Shown: positions 37,346 through 47,495 of the stretch, one piece after another | How positions within the stretch are numbered: position 1 is the first letter of the stretch | Layout: the number at the start of each line of letters is the position of its first letter | Origin: Bacteroidota bacterium | Lineage (GTDB): Bacteria; Bacteroidota; Bacteroidia; Chitinophagales; LD1 | Length of the DNA stretch: 64,000 nucleotides | Direction: 5' to 3' | NCBI GenBank assembly: GCA_016722375.1 | Contig: JADKJG010000012.1 | Coordinates: 27,091 to 91,090, forward strand | The notes under the pieces: model-generated | Databases searched by the model: none | Told to the model about the DNA's origin: nothing | Seen by the model: the letters and a program-made list of their open reading frames with translations, nothing else | Made by a program: the position numbers and the translations under genes

Positions 37346-38347
37346 ATGAGAATCATTATTCCGATGGCAGGTTGGGGAACCCGTCTAAGACCACATACGC
37401 TGACTATTCCCAAGCCGATGTTGCCTATTGCTGGCAAACCTATTGTGCAACGATTGGTAGAAGATTTAGTTAAATCTACTGACCAAGAAATAGAGGATAT
37501 TGTATTTATCATCCGTGAAGATTTTGGCAAAGCTATTGCCAAGCAACTGCTAGGCATCGCTAAATCATTGGGAAGTAAAGGACATATCTGTTATCAGGAC
37601 ACTCCGCTGGGTACGGCACATGCCATTCTCTGTGCCGGTGATTTTTTGGAGGGCAATGTCATTGTGGCCTTTGCCGACACCCTGTTTCGCAGTGATTTCA
37701 AAATGGACGCCAACAAAGAGGGAATCATCTGGGTAGAAAAGGTGAAAGACCCTTCGGCTTTTGGGGTAGTGAAACTGAATAGCGAAGGGGTGATTACCGA
37801 CTTCGTCGAAAAGCCTAAGGAATATGTTTCAGACTTAGCCATTATCGGTATCTACTATTTCAAGGATGGAGTGTATCTCCGCAAAGAAATGCAGTATCTT
37901 GTAGATAACGACATCAAACAGAAAGGGGAATACTGGCTGACCGATGCTATGGAGAACATGAAAGCTAAGGGCACCAAGTTTTACAAAGGAGAAGTGTCTG
38001 AATGGTTGGATTGCGGGAATAAAGACGCCACCATTAACACCAACCAGCGGGTACTAGAATATCTGAGGAGCGAGAATTTAGTGAGTGAACAAGCAATTCT
38101 GGAAAATTCGTTGGTGATTCCTCCCTGCTTTATTGATGAAGAGGTAGTGATAAAAAACTCAGTGATTGGCCCGCATGTATCTATCGGCAAAGGTACGGTG
38201 ATTGAAAATTCTGTGGTGAAGAACAGCATCATTCAATCCAAAACGATTGTTAAGAATAAGTTAATCACTCACTCTATGATTGGGAATAGTGTTAAAATTG
38301 AGGGCAAGTTCGACGAGTTAAGCCTCGGCGATCACAACGTGATTTGA
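37346..38347 (+). CDS. Sugar-phosphate nucleotidyltransferase with C-terminal left-handed beta-helix
   Basis: 333 residues. The N-terminal RmlA/GlmU-like domain has the NTP-binding signature MAGWGTRLRPHTLTIPKPML, then DTPLGTAHAILCAG, FVEKP and EWLDCGNK. The C-terminal ~80 residues show hexapeptide-like repeats (VIKNSVIGPHVSIGKGTVIE, NSVVKNSIIQ), indicating a left-handed beta-helix. It should form an NDP-sugar from a sugar-1-phosphate; the sugar is not determined. It sits between dut and a TPR gene in one operon, with glycan export (flippase) upstream. Confidence 0.9.
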   Translation: MRIIIPMAGWGTRLRPHTLTIPKPMLPIAGKPIVQRLVEDLVKSTDQEIEDIVFIIREDFGKAIAKQLLGIAKSLGSKGHICYQDTPLGTAHAILCAGDFLEGNVIVAFADTLFRSDFKMDANKEGIIWVEKVKDPSAFGVVKLNSEGVITDFVEKPKEYVSDLAIIGIYYFKDGVYLRKEMQYLVDNDIKQKGEYWLTDAMENMKAKGTKFYKGEVSEWLDCGNKDATINTNQRVLEYLRSENLVSEQAILENSLVIPPCFIDEEVVIKNSVIGPHVSIGKGTVIENSVVKNSIIQSKTIVKNKLITHSMIGNSVKIEGKFDELSLGDHNVI

Positions 38348-38353
38348 TATAGC

Positions 38354-40093
38354 ATGCGCATTTTATTTTTTCTTCTGTTTCTAAGCACCTTCCATTTTGC
38401 TTTTTCCAACCCTTCTCAGGATGGGAAAAAGAAGAAAGGGAAAAAGGGTGACATATCTGTTTTGAATGATTCTACGACGATTCAGTTGGGCCGATTGTTA
38501 CTGGATGCTGAAAAAGCTAAAGTCACGGAAGATTGGGAGGAGGCAATCCGCATTTTCAATGAAATACTTTCGCTGGATAGTAAAAATTCAAATGCGCACT
38601 ATCAGTTATCACAGATTTATGCGTCACAACAAAAGCTGAGCCAGGCAGAAGAAGAGGCCCTGGCGGCTATCAAGCTCGATGCCAAAAACAAATGGTATCT
38701 GGAGTCGTTAACTGCCATATACATGGATCAGGGAAAAACCAAAGAGGCTGCGGAAGTTTATAAAACCCTGATTTCAAAATTTCCTCCGAACCCTGATTAT
38801 TATCTCAATCTCGGCTTTCTCTATTCACGTACCGGACAGTTTGAACAAGCCATCAAGGTTTATGAGCAATTTGAAAAGAATTTTGGACTAGACGAGAACG
38901 TAGTAATGGAAAAGAAAAATCTTTTTCTGCGTCTTAATAAATTCAATGAAGCATTGAATGAAGTTCACAAACTGGTGGATGCCTTTCCCGGAGAGACTAG
39001 CTACATGATGATGGAGGCCGACTTATACCGTGCCAATAAGATGCGCGATCAGGCAACCGAAATTTATAAAAAAGTATTGGTACTGGAACCGGATAATGCT
39101 TCAGCACTTTTGGCTTTGGCAGAAATCGGCATGCAGGACGGCAACGCCAACGAAAGTATCAGCAGTATCAAAAAGGTATTTGAAAACCCAAATGTGGATG
39201 TGGATACCAAGATTCGAATCCTGTTTCCTTATATCCAATTCTGGGATTTGAAGAAAGAAAATAAGCAAGATGCTTTTGATCTGGCGGCTATTCTAGTTCG
39301 GGTTCATCCTGAAGATGCCAAAGCCTTTGCTATCAAAGGAGATTTATACTATCTGGACGAGCAGAATGAACCGGCACTGGAAGCCTATTTGCGGTCACTA
39401 AAATTGAACAAATCCGTATTCCAGGTTTGGCAACAGGTGATGGTGATCTATAATCTGCAGAAAGATTGGAGTAAGTTACAGCAGTTTTGTACAGAGGCGA
39501 TGGAATATTTTCCCAACCAATCCATCATCTATCTTTTTAAAGGCGGAGCAGAATATCAACTGAAGGACTATGCTCTAGCAGTGAAAAGTTATTCGAAGGG
39601 GGAGAAAATGAGTGTAGAGAATGATAAACTTCGCGCACAGTTTTTCTCAAACATCGGAGATGCTTATCACAGCTTGAATCAACAGGAAGAGAGCGACAGC
39701 GCCTATGAAAAATCATTGCGACTGGATCCGGAGAATGCTTATGTACTGAATAACTACAGCTATTATCTTTCCATGCGTAAAACCAATCTGGAGAAGGCGA
39801 AGCAAATGAGCGCCTATTCCAATAAGTTGGTTCCGGGCAACTCTTCCTTTCTGGACACTTATGCTTGGATTCTTTTTGAGATGAAAGATTATGCGGGTGC
39901 TAAAGAATGGCAGGAGAAAGCGATGGCCGCCGATGGTGAAAAGAGCAGCACCATTTTGGAGCATTTTGGTGACATGCTTTTTATGTTGGGCAAGACCGAT
40001 GAGGCGCTCAACTATTGGAGACAAGCCAAAGAACACGCCTCTGAATCGGAAACCCTAGATCGGAAAATTGCTGAGAGAAGGTATATCGAATAA
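38354..40093 (+). CDS. Exported tetratricopeptide-repeat protein
   Basis: 579 residues. A signal peptide (MRILFFLLFLSTFHFAFS) is followed by a Lys-rich linker and about twelve TPR helical pairs, e.g. EEAIRIFNEILSLDSKNSNA, YYLNLGFLYSRTGQFEQAIK and SDSAYEKSLRLDPENAYVLN. The protein is likely periplasmic or anchored and acts as a protein-interaction scaffold. It starts 6 bp after the nucleotidyltransferase stop, so it is last in the flippase-dut-nucleotidyltransferase operon. It is convergent with the M20 peptidase gene. Confidence 0.88.
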   Translation: MRILFFLLFLSTFHFAFSNPSQDGKKKKGKKGDISVLNDSTTIQLGRLLLDAEKAKVTEDWEEAIRIFNEILSLDSKNSNAHYQLSQIYASQQKLSQAEEEALAAIKLDAKNKWYLESLTAIYMDQGKTKEAAEVYKTLISKFPPNPDYYLNLGFLYSRTGQFEQAIKVYEQFEKNFGLDENVVMEKKNLFLRLNKFNEALNEVHKLVDAFPGETSYMMMEADLYRANKMRDQATEIYKKVLVLEPDNASALLALAEIGMQDGNANESISSIKKVFENPNVDVDTKIRILFPYIQFWDLKKENKQDAFDLAAILVRVHPEDAKAFAIKGDLYYLDEQNEPALEAYLRSLKLNKSVFQVWQQVMVIYNLQKDWSKLQQFCTEAMEYFPNQSIIYLFKGGAEYQLKDYALAVKSYSKGEKMSVENDKLRAQFFSNIGDAYHSLNQQEESDSAYEKSLRLDPENAYVLNNYSYYLSMRKTNLEKAKQMSAYSNKLVPGNSSFLDTYAWILFEMKDYAGAKEWQEKAMAADGEKSSTILEHFGDMLFMLGKTDEALNYWRQAKEHASESETLDRKIAERRYIE

Positions 40094-40122
40094 TTGAAGC
40101 CGAGGGGTCTTGTAAATGTCCA

Positions 40123-41289
40123 CTAGGCATTTATTGCCAGCCAACTCATCAAACCAATACTAGCCTCCAGTGCATCTTCGTCTATGTTGAAGGTAGAGGT
40201 ATGGAGACCCGATTCAATTCCCTTTTTCTGATTCCCAACACCAAACCGGTAAAAACATGATGGGATTTTTTGAGTATAATATGCAAAATCCTCACTGCCC
40301 AATCTGGATGGTATCCGGATGGCGCTGCTGGCACCTAGAAAATCTTCTGCTTGTCTTTTTGCCGTGGTGGTTATCTCTTCGTCATTGATTAATACCGGGT
40401 AGCCTTTTTGGATATTCACATCACATTCAGTGAGATATTTTTCTGATACCGCCTCACATACCGCCCGAATCTGAGCTTGAATGTTGGTGCGAATATCTTC
40501 ATCAAAACAGCGGAGCGTACCTGCTATTTCTACCGTGTCAGGCACAATATTGGTGGCTCCTTTACCTTCGATTTTACCAAAGGACAGCACCACCGGTATT
40601 TGAGGATTAGTGAGCATCCGCAGTTCAAGGAGAATTTCGGAGGCAATGAGTAAAGGATTTTTCAGTTCTTCAATTTTAGCGGCATGTCCTCCCTTGCCAA
40701 TCACCGTAAGATACACCTCATCGCTGGATGCCATAAACTTACCGCTGCAAAAACCAAACTTGCCCGCTTGGATTTCGGGAGAAACATGCAAGCCGAATAT
40801 TTTCTCAGGGATAGGATTTTCCAGTACGCCCGCCTGAATCATCGCCTCGGCACCGCTCGGTATTTTTTCTTCACTAGGTTGAAAGATAAATTTAATGGTT
40901 CCCTCCAAATCATTTTTCAGTTCAGAAAGTATCATCGCTACTCCCAGAAGATTTGCTGTATGTACATCATGACCGCAGGCGTGCATCACTCCCTGGTTCT
41001 GCGAACAATAGGCCACCTCATTTTGTTCCTTAATAGGGAGAGCGTCCATATCGGCACGCAAGGCAATACATCTCTTCTTCGGATTTTTTCCTTCCAATAA
41101 GCCAACAACGCCCGTTTTAGCCACTCCGGTTTGCACTTTGATTCCCAGTATTTTCAGTTCATCAGCCACTAACTTGGAAGTGTGGATTTCATTCCAGCTT
41201 AATTCCGGGTGCGCATGAATTTTTCTCCGCAGTTCAATCACTCGTGAAAAGTATTTGGCAGAAAGATCTTTGATTCTTTTTTTCATCAA
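40123..41289 (-). CDS. M20 family metallo-amidohydrolase (N-acyl amino acid/hippurate hydrolase type)
   Basis: A cytosolic M20D hydrolase of 388 residues. Metal-site motifs are intact: HAHPELSWNE near residue 25, LRADMDALPI (Asp), HACGHDVHTA (C105, H107, D108), FQPSEE (Glu catalytic and ligand) and the final SGLHTSTFN. A dimerisation lid domain (residues ~185-300) is present. It removes acyl or similar groups from amino acids; the exact substrate is not readable. It is last in a minus-strand run behind deoC and a SPOR protein, 8 bp after the latter. Confidence 0.92.
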   Translation of the reverse strand: MMKKRIKDLSAKYFSRVIELRRKIHAHPELSWNEIHTSKLVADELKILGIKVQTGVAKTGVVGLLEGKNPKKRCIALRADMDALPIKEQNEVAYCSQNQGVMHACGHDVHTANLLGVAMILSELKNDLEGTIKFIFQPSEEKIPSGAEAMIQAGVLENPIPEKIFGLHVSPEIQAGKFGFCSGKFMASSDEVYLTVIGKGGHAAKIEELKNPLLIASEILLELRMLTNPQIPVVLSFGKIEGKGATNIVPDTVEIAGTLRCFDEDIRTNIQAQIRAVCEAVSEKYLTECDVNIQKGYPVLINDEEITTTAKRQAEDFLGASSAIRIPSRLGSEDFAYYTQKIPSCFYRFGVGNQKKGIESGLHTSTFNIDEDALEASIGLMSWLAINA

Positions 41290-41297
41290 GCGAGCGC

Positions 41298-41699
41298 TTA
41301 TTTAATTCTGATTTTATCCTGCACTATAAATGCACCGGTATAGAGCGTAATTACCTTTTGAAGATAGTAAGTAGCCTCGAGGCGGGTTCTGAAATCACCC
41401 ACTCGGAGTTTATAATAAGGTGGTTCGTACTCAACATAGGAGATAATCTCCGGAAACTCCTTATACATGGCGGCCTTGGCCCGATATGCTTCATCTCGGA
41501 TGTCGGTGTACATGATCTGTACTCTATAACCATCTACAAAGTCCTTCTTAGCGTTATAGCTTTTGTATTTGGAAAGCAGTTCCGTAATGGATGAGTCTTG
41601 ATGAACACTAAAGTGGGAATTATTAGTCGTTAACGAATCTTGCGAAAAAAGATTCAAAGAAAAAGCAATCAAAAGCAATAAGGCAAATGAGCGGATCAT
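41298..41699 (-). CDS. Exported SPOR-domain protein
   Basis: 133 residues. It has a signal peptide (MIRSFALLLLIAFSLNLFSQ). The C-terminal ~80 residues (VDGYRVQIMYTDIRDEAYRA, YYKLRVGDFRTRLEATYYL) form a SPOR domain that binds septal, denuded peptidoglycan. It probably acts in the periplasm or as an outer-membrane-associated protein. The start codon overlaps the deoC stop by 4 bp (ATGA), which suggests translational coupling. Confidence 0.85.
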   Translation of the reverse strand: MIRSFALLLLIAFSLNLFSQDSLTTNNSHFSVHQDSSITELLSKYKSYNAKKDFVDGYRVQIMYTDIRDEAYRAKAAMYKEFPEIISYVEYEPPYYKLRVGDFRTRLEATYYLQKVITLYTGAFIVQDKIRIK

Positions 41700-42340
41700 G
41701 TTACAATGCTAACACTTGCCGAGCAGCCCAAGCGGTCTGCACCGGCTTCAACCAGTTTCATGGCAAAATCTTTATCCCGTATTCCACCGGAGGCTTTAAT
41801 CTTGATGGATTTTGGAAGAAGGGAGCGGAGCAACTGTACTCCTTCCACTGTGGCACCCGGTTCGATAAAACCGGTGGAGGTTTTGACAAAGTCAACTGTC
41901 ATTTCAGTGCAGAGTTCACAAGTCTTTACAATCTCTTCTCTTGTCAACAAGCCGGTTTCGAGAATCACTTTCAACTTCCCACCCCGTAATTGAACGATTG
42001 TGGCTGCACTGGTCAATTCATTTTTCAGGTAGTTCCAGTCACCGGCTTTCACAGCGATGAGGTTAATGACCATATCTATTTCATGAGCACCCTCATCTAT
42101 GGCCCGACGAGCCTCTTCTACCTTTGCAGGGGTATGCGCATAACCCATCGGAAACCCGACTACTGTTGCCACTTTAACTCTGGAATCTTCCAGCCACAAT
42201 CTGCATTTCCTTACAAAGTACGGTGGGATACAAACCGCCGCAAAACCATACTCCTTCGCTTCTGCACAAAGCTGCTGCACTTCTTTTTCAGAAGTATCTG
42301 CCCGCAATAGGGTATGGTCAATTCTGGATGCCAGATTCAT
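41696..42340 (-). CDS. deoC: Deoxyribose-phosphate aldolase
   Basis: A class I aldolase of 214 residues splitting 2-deoxyribose-5-phosphate into acetaldehyde and glyceraldehyde-3-phosphate. The Schiff-base Lys is K153 in DFVKTSTGF. The proton-relay residues are D89 (EIDMVIN) and K182 (IKASGGIR). Other family landmarks are VGFPMGYAHTPAKVEEA and LKVILETGLLT. It lies 48 bp after secA and overlaps the SPOR gene by 4 bp. Confidence 0.97.
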   Translation of the reverse strand: MNLASRIDHTLLRADTSEKEVQQLCAEAKEYGFAAVCIPPYFVRKCRLWLEDSRVKVATVVGFPMGYAHTPAKVEEARRAIDEGAHEIDMVINLIAVKAGDWNYLKNELTSAATIVQLRGGKLKVILETGLLTREEIVKTCELCTEMTVDFVKTSTGFIEPGATVEGVQLLRSLLPKSIKIKASGGIRDKDFAMKLVEAGADRLGCSASVSIVT

Positions 42341-42388
42341 TGGATGAAAATAAAAAATGAGATTTAATCATCTCCATTATTTGACAAT

Positions 42389-45300
42389 TTAAGCCTCTTT
42401 GCCGTGGCAGTTCTTATATTTTTTACCGCTTCCACAGGGGCAAGGGTCATTCCGGCCTGTTTTTTCACCTACCCGAATCGGCTCTAATCTCTTTTCTTCC
42501 TCCTGCGGTGGTTCTTGCGAATTTCCTCTTGCCGGATTCGCCATTAAATCTCCTCTACTTTCCTGAATCTTTTTTGCGAATGATTTAGATTTCTGCTGGT
42601 CTGCATTTTGTACTTGTTCCGGACTGGATTGTGGCACCTGTCCTTTGAAAAGGAAGGAGGCAATATCTCGGTTTACGGTTCCAATCATAGAAGAGAAAAG
42701 ATTGAACGCTTCCTTTTTATAAATAACAAGCGGGTCTTTCTGTTCATACGATGCTAACTGAACCTCTTGTTTCAAATCATCTACTGCACGAAGGTGGTGC
42801 TTCCATGCTTCATCAATCAAGGATAGTGTCGCTGTCTTTTCAAAATATGAAGTCAGATCTTTCCCTTCTTGTTTCAGCGTCTTTTCCAGATCAACCAAAA
42901 CATTCATTCCTCTTTTGCCGTCGGTGAATGGCACGGATACCACCTTCACTGCGTCGCCTCTGGTTTGACGAATATCTTTCATTATCGGGAACATATTTTT
43001 GACGTAGTTCTCAGACTTGCGTTTGTACAATTCTTTGATCTCGGCAAACAATTTATCGGTCAGGACGCTTACTGTTTCTTTTTGGATTTCCTCTTGGGTG
43101 ATGGTAGTATCCAACGAAAAGAACCGAATAGTATCGAGCTTAAAATTGTCATAATCTCCGGTTTCTCTGGCTGTCGAAGTCAATTCCTCGCATAGATCAT
43201 AGAAACTGTTATTGATGTCTAGCGACAATTGCTCACCAAACAGCGCGTGTTTACGCTTCGCATAAATCACCTCCCGTTGCCGGTTCATCACATCGTCATA
43301 TTCCAGCAAACGCTTACGAATTCCGAAATTGTTTTCCTCGACTTTCTTTTGTGCCCGCTCGATGGACTTAGAAATCATGGAGTGTTGAATCACCTCTCCT
43401 TCATCATAACCCATCCGGTCCATCACCTTTACAATTCGCTCGCTACCGAACAGGCGCATTAGCTCATCTTCCATAGAAACGAAAAATTGGGAGGTACCAG
43501 GGTCACCCTGCCGTCCGGCACGACCACGCAACTGTCGGTCCACCCGCCGCGAATCATGACGCTCAGAGCCAACAATTGCCAGTCCTCCAGATTTCACGAC
43601 TTCCGCACTAATCTTAATGTCCGTTCCCCGACCTGCCATGTTAGTGGCGATAGTCACTGTTCCCGGATTGCCTGCTTCTGCAACGATTTCTGCCTCGCGC
43701 TGATGCTGCTTCGCGTTCAATACATTGTGTTTGATTTTACGGATGTTCAACATCCGTGAAAGCAATTCTGAAATCTCAACAGAAGTAGTTCCCACCAGTA
43801 CCGGTCTGCCCGCTTGGGTCAACTTTACAATCTCGTCAATAATCGCGTTGAATTTCTCTCTTTTGGTTTTATAAACCAAGTCTTCCTTGTCATCACGAAT
43901 AATCACTCTGTTGGCAGGAATAGTAGAAACCTCTAGTTTATAGATGTCCCAAAATTCTTGCGCTTCCGTTTCGGCTGTACCGGTCATGCCACAGAGTTTG
44001 TGAAACATACGGAAGTAGTTCTGAAGTGTGATAGTAGCCAGCGTTTGAGAGGCCGATTCTACCTTCACATTTTCCTTTGCTTCAATAGCCTGATGTAACC
44101 CGTCGCTGTAGCGTCTTCCATCGAGAATACGGCCGGTGTTCTCATCCACAATTTTCACCTTGTCATCCATCACCACATACTCATCATCCTTTTCAAATAG
44201 GGTATATGCTTTGAGCAGTTGTGAAACCGAATGAATTCGCTCGCTCTTTTCGCTAAAGTCACGCATCAAGGAATCTTTGCGCTCTATTTTTTCCTCCGAC
44301 GACATTCCGGAAGTTTCTATTTCAGCAATGACAGAACCTATGTCGGGAATAATAAAGAAGTTAGGCTCTTCGCTGGCACCGGTGAGGAGTTCAATCCCCA
44401 TTTCCGTCAGTTCAACGCTGTTATTCTTCTCATCTATATAGAAATATAACTCCTTATCTACAATGGGCATGTGCTTTTGCTGTTCACCGAGATAATGGTT
44501 TTCGGTGCTTTGCATAATCTGCCTCATACCAGGCTCACTCAGAAATTTAATGAGCGCATTGTTTCGTGGCAAACCCCGGTGTGCCCGATAAAGGGCAATT
44601 CCACCTTCGCCCTCTTTCTCTCCGCTCTTTCCTTCCTTGATTAAACGTTTGGCATCTGTCAAGAACTGATTGGTTACTCTCTTTTGTGCATCCACCAACT
44701 TTTGAATGCGCGGTTTCAATTCATAGAATTGTTTTTCATCGCCAGAATCTACCTGACCAGAAATAATCAAAGGGGTACGTGCATCGTCCACTAGCACAGA
44801 ATCCACTTCATCTACCATCGCATAATGATGTTTTCGTTGCACCATTTCGTCGGGACTATTCACCATGTTATCACGCAAATAATCGAAACCAAATTCATTA
44901 TTGGTTCCATAAGTGATATCAGCGAGATAGGCATGGTGTCTGGCTTCGGAATGTGGTGGGAATTTGTCAATACAATCCACCCGTAATCCTAAAAACTGGA
45001 AAATAGGACCGTTCCATTCACTATCTCTTCGTGCCAAGTAATCATTTACCGTAACGATATGAACTCCTTCACCTGCCAGACCGTTGAGGTATGCCGGAAG
45101 CGTTGCCACCAAGGTCTTTCCTTCACCGGTAGCCATCTCTGCAATCTTTCCTTCGTGCAGTACCATACCTCCGATTAATTGTACATCGTAATGCACCATG
45201 TTCCATTTCACTTCGCTGCCTGCTGCCAACCAAGTGTTAGCATAACTGACCTTTTCTCCATCAATCTTTATATTTTGAAACTTAGCGGCCAGTTCCCGAT

Positions 45301-45709
45301 CCAGGTCGGTAGCCGTTGCTTCAAGAAAACTATGGTTGGAAAATCGGTAGGCGGTTTCTTTTACTACGGCAAACGCCTCGGGAAGGATTTCCTTTAGAAC
45401 CTCTTCGATTTTCTTATCCCGTTCCTTGCGCAGTTCATCCACTCTTTTATAGAACGTATCCTTCTCCTGTAAATCTTCTTCTGCTTCTGCTTTTTCCTTT
45501 AGATCAATTATTTCCTTGTCCACCTCTGTCAGGTGTTCGGCAATGCGTTGTCTGAAAACTTGTGTTTTGTTCCGCAGTTCATCATTGGTCAAGGGCTTGA
45601 GCAATTCATAGGCCTCATTGATTTGCGCCACCACGGGCTGCATTGTTTTATATTCTCGGTCGCTCTTGCTGCCAAAAATTGATTTTGCTAAGTTGTCTAA
45701 AAAGCCCAT
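42389..45709 (-). CDS. secA: Preprotein translocase ATPase SecA
   Basis: The motor ATPase of the Sec pathway, 1106 residues, which is long but usual for Bacteroidetes. NBD1 has the Walker A motif MATGEGKTLVATLPAYL and the DEVDSVLVDDARTPL Walker B/DEAD region. The preprotein cross-linking domain follows. NBD2 has TNMAGRGTDIKI and RRVDRQLRGRAGRQGDPG. The C-terminus ends in the zinc-binding RNDPCPCGSGKKYKNCHG (Cys3His) used for SecB or ribosome contact. It heads the minus-strand run secA-deoC-SPOR-M20. Confidence 0.99.
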   Translation of the reverse strand: MGFLDNLAKSIFGSKSDREYKTMQPVVAQINEAYELLKPLTNDELRNKTQVFRQRIAEHLTEVDKEIIDLKEKAEAEEDLQEKDTFYKRVDELRKERDKKIEEVLKEILPEAFAVVKETAYRFSNHSFLEATATDLDRELAAKFQNIKIDGEKVSYANTWLAAGSEVKWNMVHYDVQLIGGMVLHEGKIAEMATGEGKTLVATLPAYLNGLAGEGVHIVTVNDYLARRDSEWNGPIFQFLGLRVDCIDKFPPHSEARHHAYLADITYGTNNEFGFDYLRDNMVNSPDEMVQRKHHYAMVDEVDSVLVDDARTPLIISGQVDSGDEKQFYELKPRIQKLVDAQKRVTNQFLTDAKRLIKEGKSGEKEGEGGIALYRAHRGLPRNNALIKFLSEPGMRQIMQSTENHYLGEQQKHMPIVDKELYFYIDEKNNSVELTEMGIELLTGASEEPNFFIIPDIGSVIAEIETSGMSSEEKIERKDSLMRDFSEKSERIHSVSQLLKAYTLFEKDDEYVVMDDKVKIVDENTGRILDGRRYSDGLHQAIEAKENVKVESASQTLATITLQNYFRMFHKLCGMTGTAETEAQEFWDIYKLEVSTIPANRVIIRDDKEDLVYKTKREKFNAIIDEIVKLTQAGRPVLVGTTSVEISELLSRMLNIRKIKHNVLNAKQHQREAEIVAEAGNPGTVTIATNMAGRGTDIKISAEVVKSGGLAIVGSERHDSRRVDRQLRGRAGRQGDPGTSQFFVSMEDELMRLFGSERIVKVMDRMGYDEGEVIQHSMISKSIERAQKKVEENNFGIRKRLLEYDDVMNRQREVIYAKRKHALFGEQLSLDINNSFYDLCEELTSTARETGDYDNFKLDTIRFFSLDTTITQEEIQKETVSVLTDKLFAEIKELYKRKSENYVKNMFPIMKDIRQTRGDAVKVVSVPFTDGKRGMNVLVDLEKTLKQEGKDLTSYFEKTATLSLIDEAWKHHLRAVDDLKQEVQLASYEQKDPLVIYKKEAFNLFSSMIGTVNRDIASFLFKGQVPQSSPEQVQNADQQKSKSFAKKIQESRGDLMANPARGNSQEPPQEEEKRLEPIRVGEKTGRNDPCPCGSGKKYKNCHGKEA

Positions 45710-45869
45710 GAATTTATTCTTGATTTATACTTAATCGTTTGGTCGGAAAACATATTTCCAAAAGGGGCGCTAAAATAACATAACGCCTTTAAATCAGGGG
45801 AGGTGAGATTGTCAAATAAATAGTGGAGATATCGCGGCTCCTGATACATTCGCACAAAAAAATAGCAGG

Positions 45870-47141
45870 ATGAATGTACTTCTATTAGGATCGGGTGGCC
45901 GAGAGCATGCTTTTGCGTGGAAAATCAGCCAAAGCAAATTTTGTGAAAAATTGTTTATAGCCCCTGGAAACGCAGGAACAGCCCGGCATGGCAAGAATAT
46001 AGCCATAGATATTAATGACTTTACAAGCATCGAGGAGTTTTCAATAGAAAATGAAATTGGCCTAATCATAGTTGGCCCCGAAGACCCACTGGTGAATGGC
46101 ATTTACGACTATTTCCAAAAAGAGTCCTTAAAACATATTCCGGTCATCGGCCCTTCAAAAATGGGGGCTATGCTGGAGGGTAGCAAATCTTTTGCAAAGA
46201 AATTTATGCTCCGGCATAGAATCCCGACAGCAACTTATGCAGAGTTTTCGGCCGAAACTTTGGAGGATGGTTTCGACTTTATTGATGAACAAGTTCCGCC
46301 TATAGTGATTAAAGCAGACGGGCTAGCTGCCGGAAAGGGAGTGTTGATTTGCGAAAGTCACATGGAGGCAAAGGATTCTCTCCGCGATATATTAGAGGCA
46401 AACAAGTTCGGCAAGGCGGGAACTCGTGTAGTGATTGAACAGTTTTTAAAGGGGATCGAATTCTCCGTTTTTGTATTGACCGATGGCGAGCATTATAAAA
46501 TTCTTCCCAATGCCAAGGACTACAAGCGAATCGGCGAAGGAGATACGGGTTTGAACACCGGAGGCATGGGCTGTATTTCTCCAGTACCTTTTGTGGGCAA
46601 AGAAATGATGCAAAAAGTAGAGGAGCGAGTGATTATTCCTACGGTAAATGGTTTGAAGGAAGACAATATTATTTATAAGGGCTTCATATATATCGGCTTA
46701 ATGAGCGTGGGAGGAGAGCCATTCGTTATTGAATACAATTGTCGGATGGGCGATCCAGAAACCGAAGTTATTTTCCCCAGAATCAAATCTGACTTTTTGA
46801 AACATTTAACCGCATTAGCGAATGGTCGTTTATCAGAAGAAATAATAGAAATAGATGAACGCGCAACAGCCACTGTGGTAGCGGCATCGGGTGGTTACCC
46901 CGGCAACTATGAAAAAGGGAAGGAGATCTCTGGATTAGAAACCCCACATAGTGACAGTATTATTTTTCATGCCGGAACAAAACAAGAGCAAGGGAAAATA
47001 CTGACCAACGGGGGACGAGTACTCACGGTAACCTCCTTTGGAAAAGATATTCAGGAGGCGACCAAGCGATCTAACCTCGCTATGGAGCAAATCCATTTCG
47101 ACGGAATATACTATCGAAAGGACATAGGCTATGAATTCTGA
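45870..47141 (+). CDS. purD: Phosphoribosylamine--glycine ligase (GARS)
   Basis: An ATP-grasp ligase of the purine pathway, 423 residues. The N-terminal domain has MNVLLLGSGGREHAFAWKI and IVGPEDPLVNGIYDYF. The ATP-grasp core has IKADGLAAGKGVLICES, DYKRIGEGDTGLNTGGMGCI and YNCRMGDPETEVIFPRI. The C-terminal domain has VVAASGGYPGNYEKGKEI. All expected signatures are present. TACATTCG at 45845-45852 could be its -7 box. It is divergent from secA and followed by a small minus-strand gene. Confidence 0.98.
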   Translation: MNVLLLGSGGREHAFAWKISQSKFCEKLFIAPGNAGTARHGKNIAIDINDFTSIEEFSIENEIGLIIVGPEDPLVNGIYDYFQKESLKHIPVIGPSKMGAMLEGSKSFAKKFMLRHRIPTATYAEFSAETLEDGFDFIDEQVPPIVIKADGLAAGKGVLICESHMEAKDSLRDILEANKFGKAGTRVVIEQFLKGIEFSVFVLTDGEHYKILPNAKDYKRIGEGDTGLNTGGMGCISPVPFVGKEMMQKVEERVIIPTVNGLKEDNIIYKGFIYIGLMSVGGEPFVIEYNCRMGDPETEVIFPRIKSDFLKHLTALANGRLSEEIIEIDERATATVVAASGGYPGNYEKGKEISGLETPHSDSIIFHAGTKQEQGKILTNGGRVLTVTSFGKDIQEATKRSNLAMEQIHFDGIYYRKDIGYEF

Positions 47142-47156
47142 TAGGTAAGTACCGGT

Positions 47157-47393
47157 TTACGATTCCTGTAAATGCTCGGTTTTGTCGCTATACTCCATAA
47201 TGATTCTAATCGAAGTATTGCTGGGCTGTTTCATCTTGCCATTCAATAAGCCTTTGGCTTCCAGCAGCTCTTCCAATTCCGTATGAAGTGATTCATTCAG
47301 AACAAGTTCCCTCGCAATCAATTCACGCTCTGCTTCCGTGGTTTCACCATACAGGTGACGAACTAATAATTCTTGTGTAAAGTTTGTTTTCAT
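47157..47393 (-). CDS. Small acidic protein, anti-sigma-factor-like N-terminus
   Basis: 78 residues, mostly helical and acidic. FTQELLVRHLYGETTEAERE and ELVLNESLHTELEELLEA resemble the N-terminal region of Bacteroidetes anti-sigma factors, which sense or bind a sigma factor, but no membrane helix or zinc ligands follow. I do not recognise a named family. It is downstream of purD in the opposite direction. Its upstream region leads into a 21-bp repeat array. Confidence 0.6.
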   Translation of the reverse strand: MKTNFTQELLVRHLYGETTEAERELIARELVLNESLHTELEELLEAKGLLNGKMKQPSNTSIRIIMEYSDKTEHLQES

Positions 47394-47495
47394 AGTTTTG
47401 ATTTATACCTCTAAAACGAACCTTCGGGAATATATTGTATGGATTAAAAAAGATTTTTTCCGAGAGTAGCTTTCTCTCTTTCCAAGGCTGGTTTG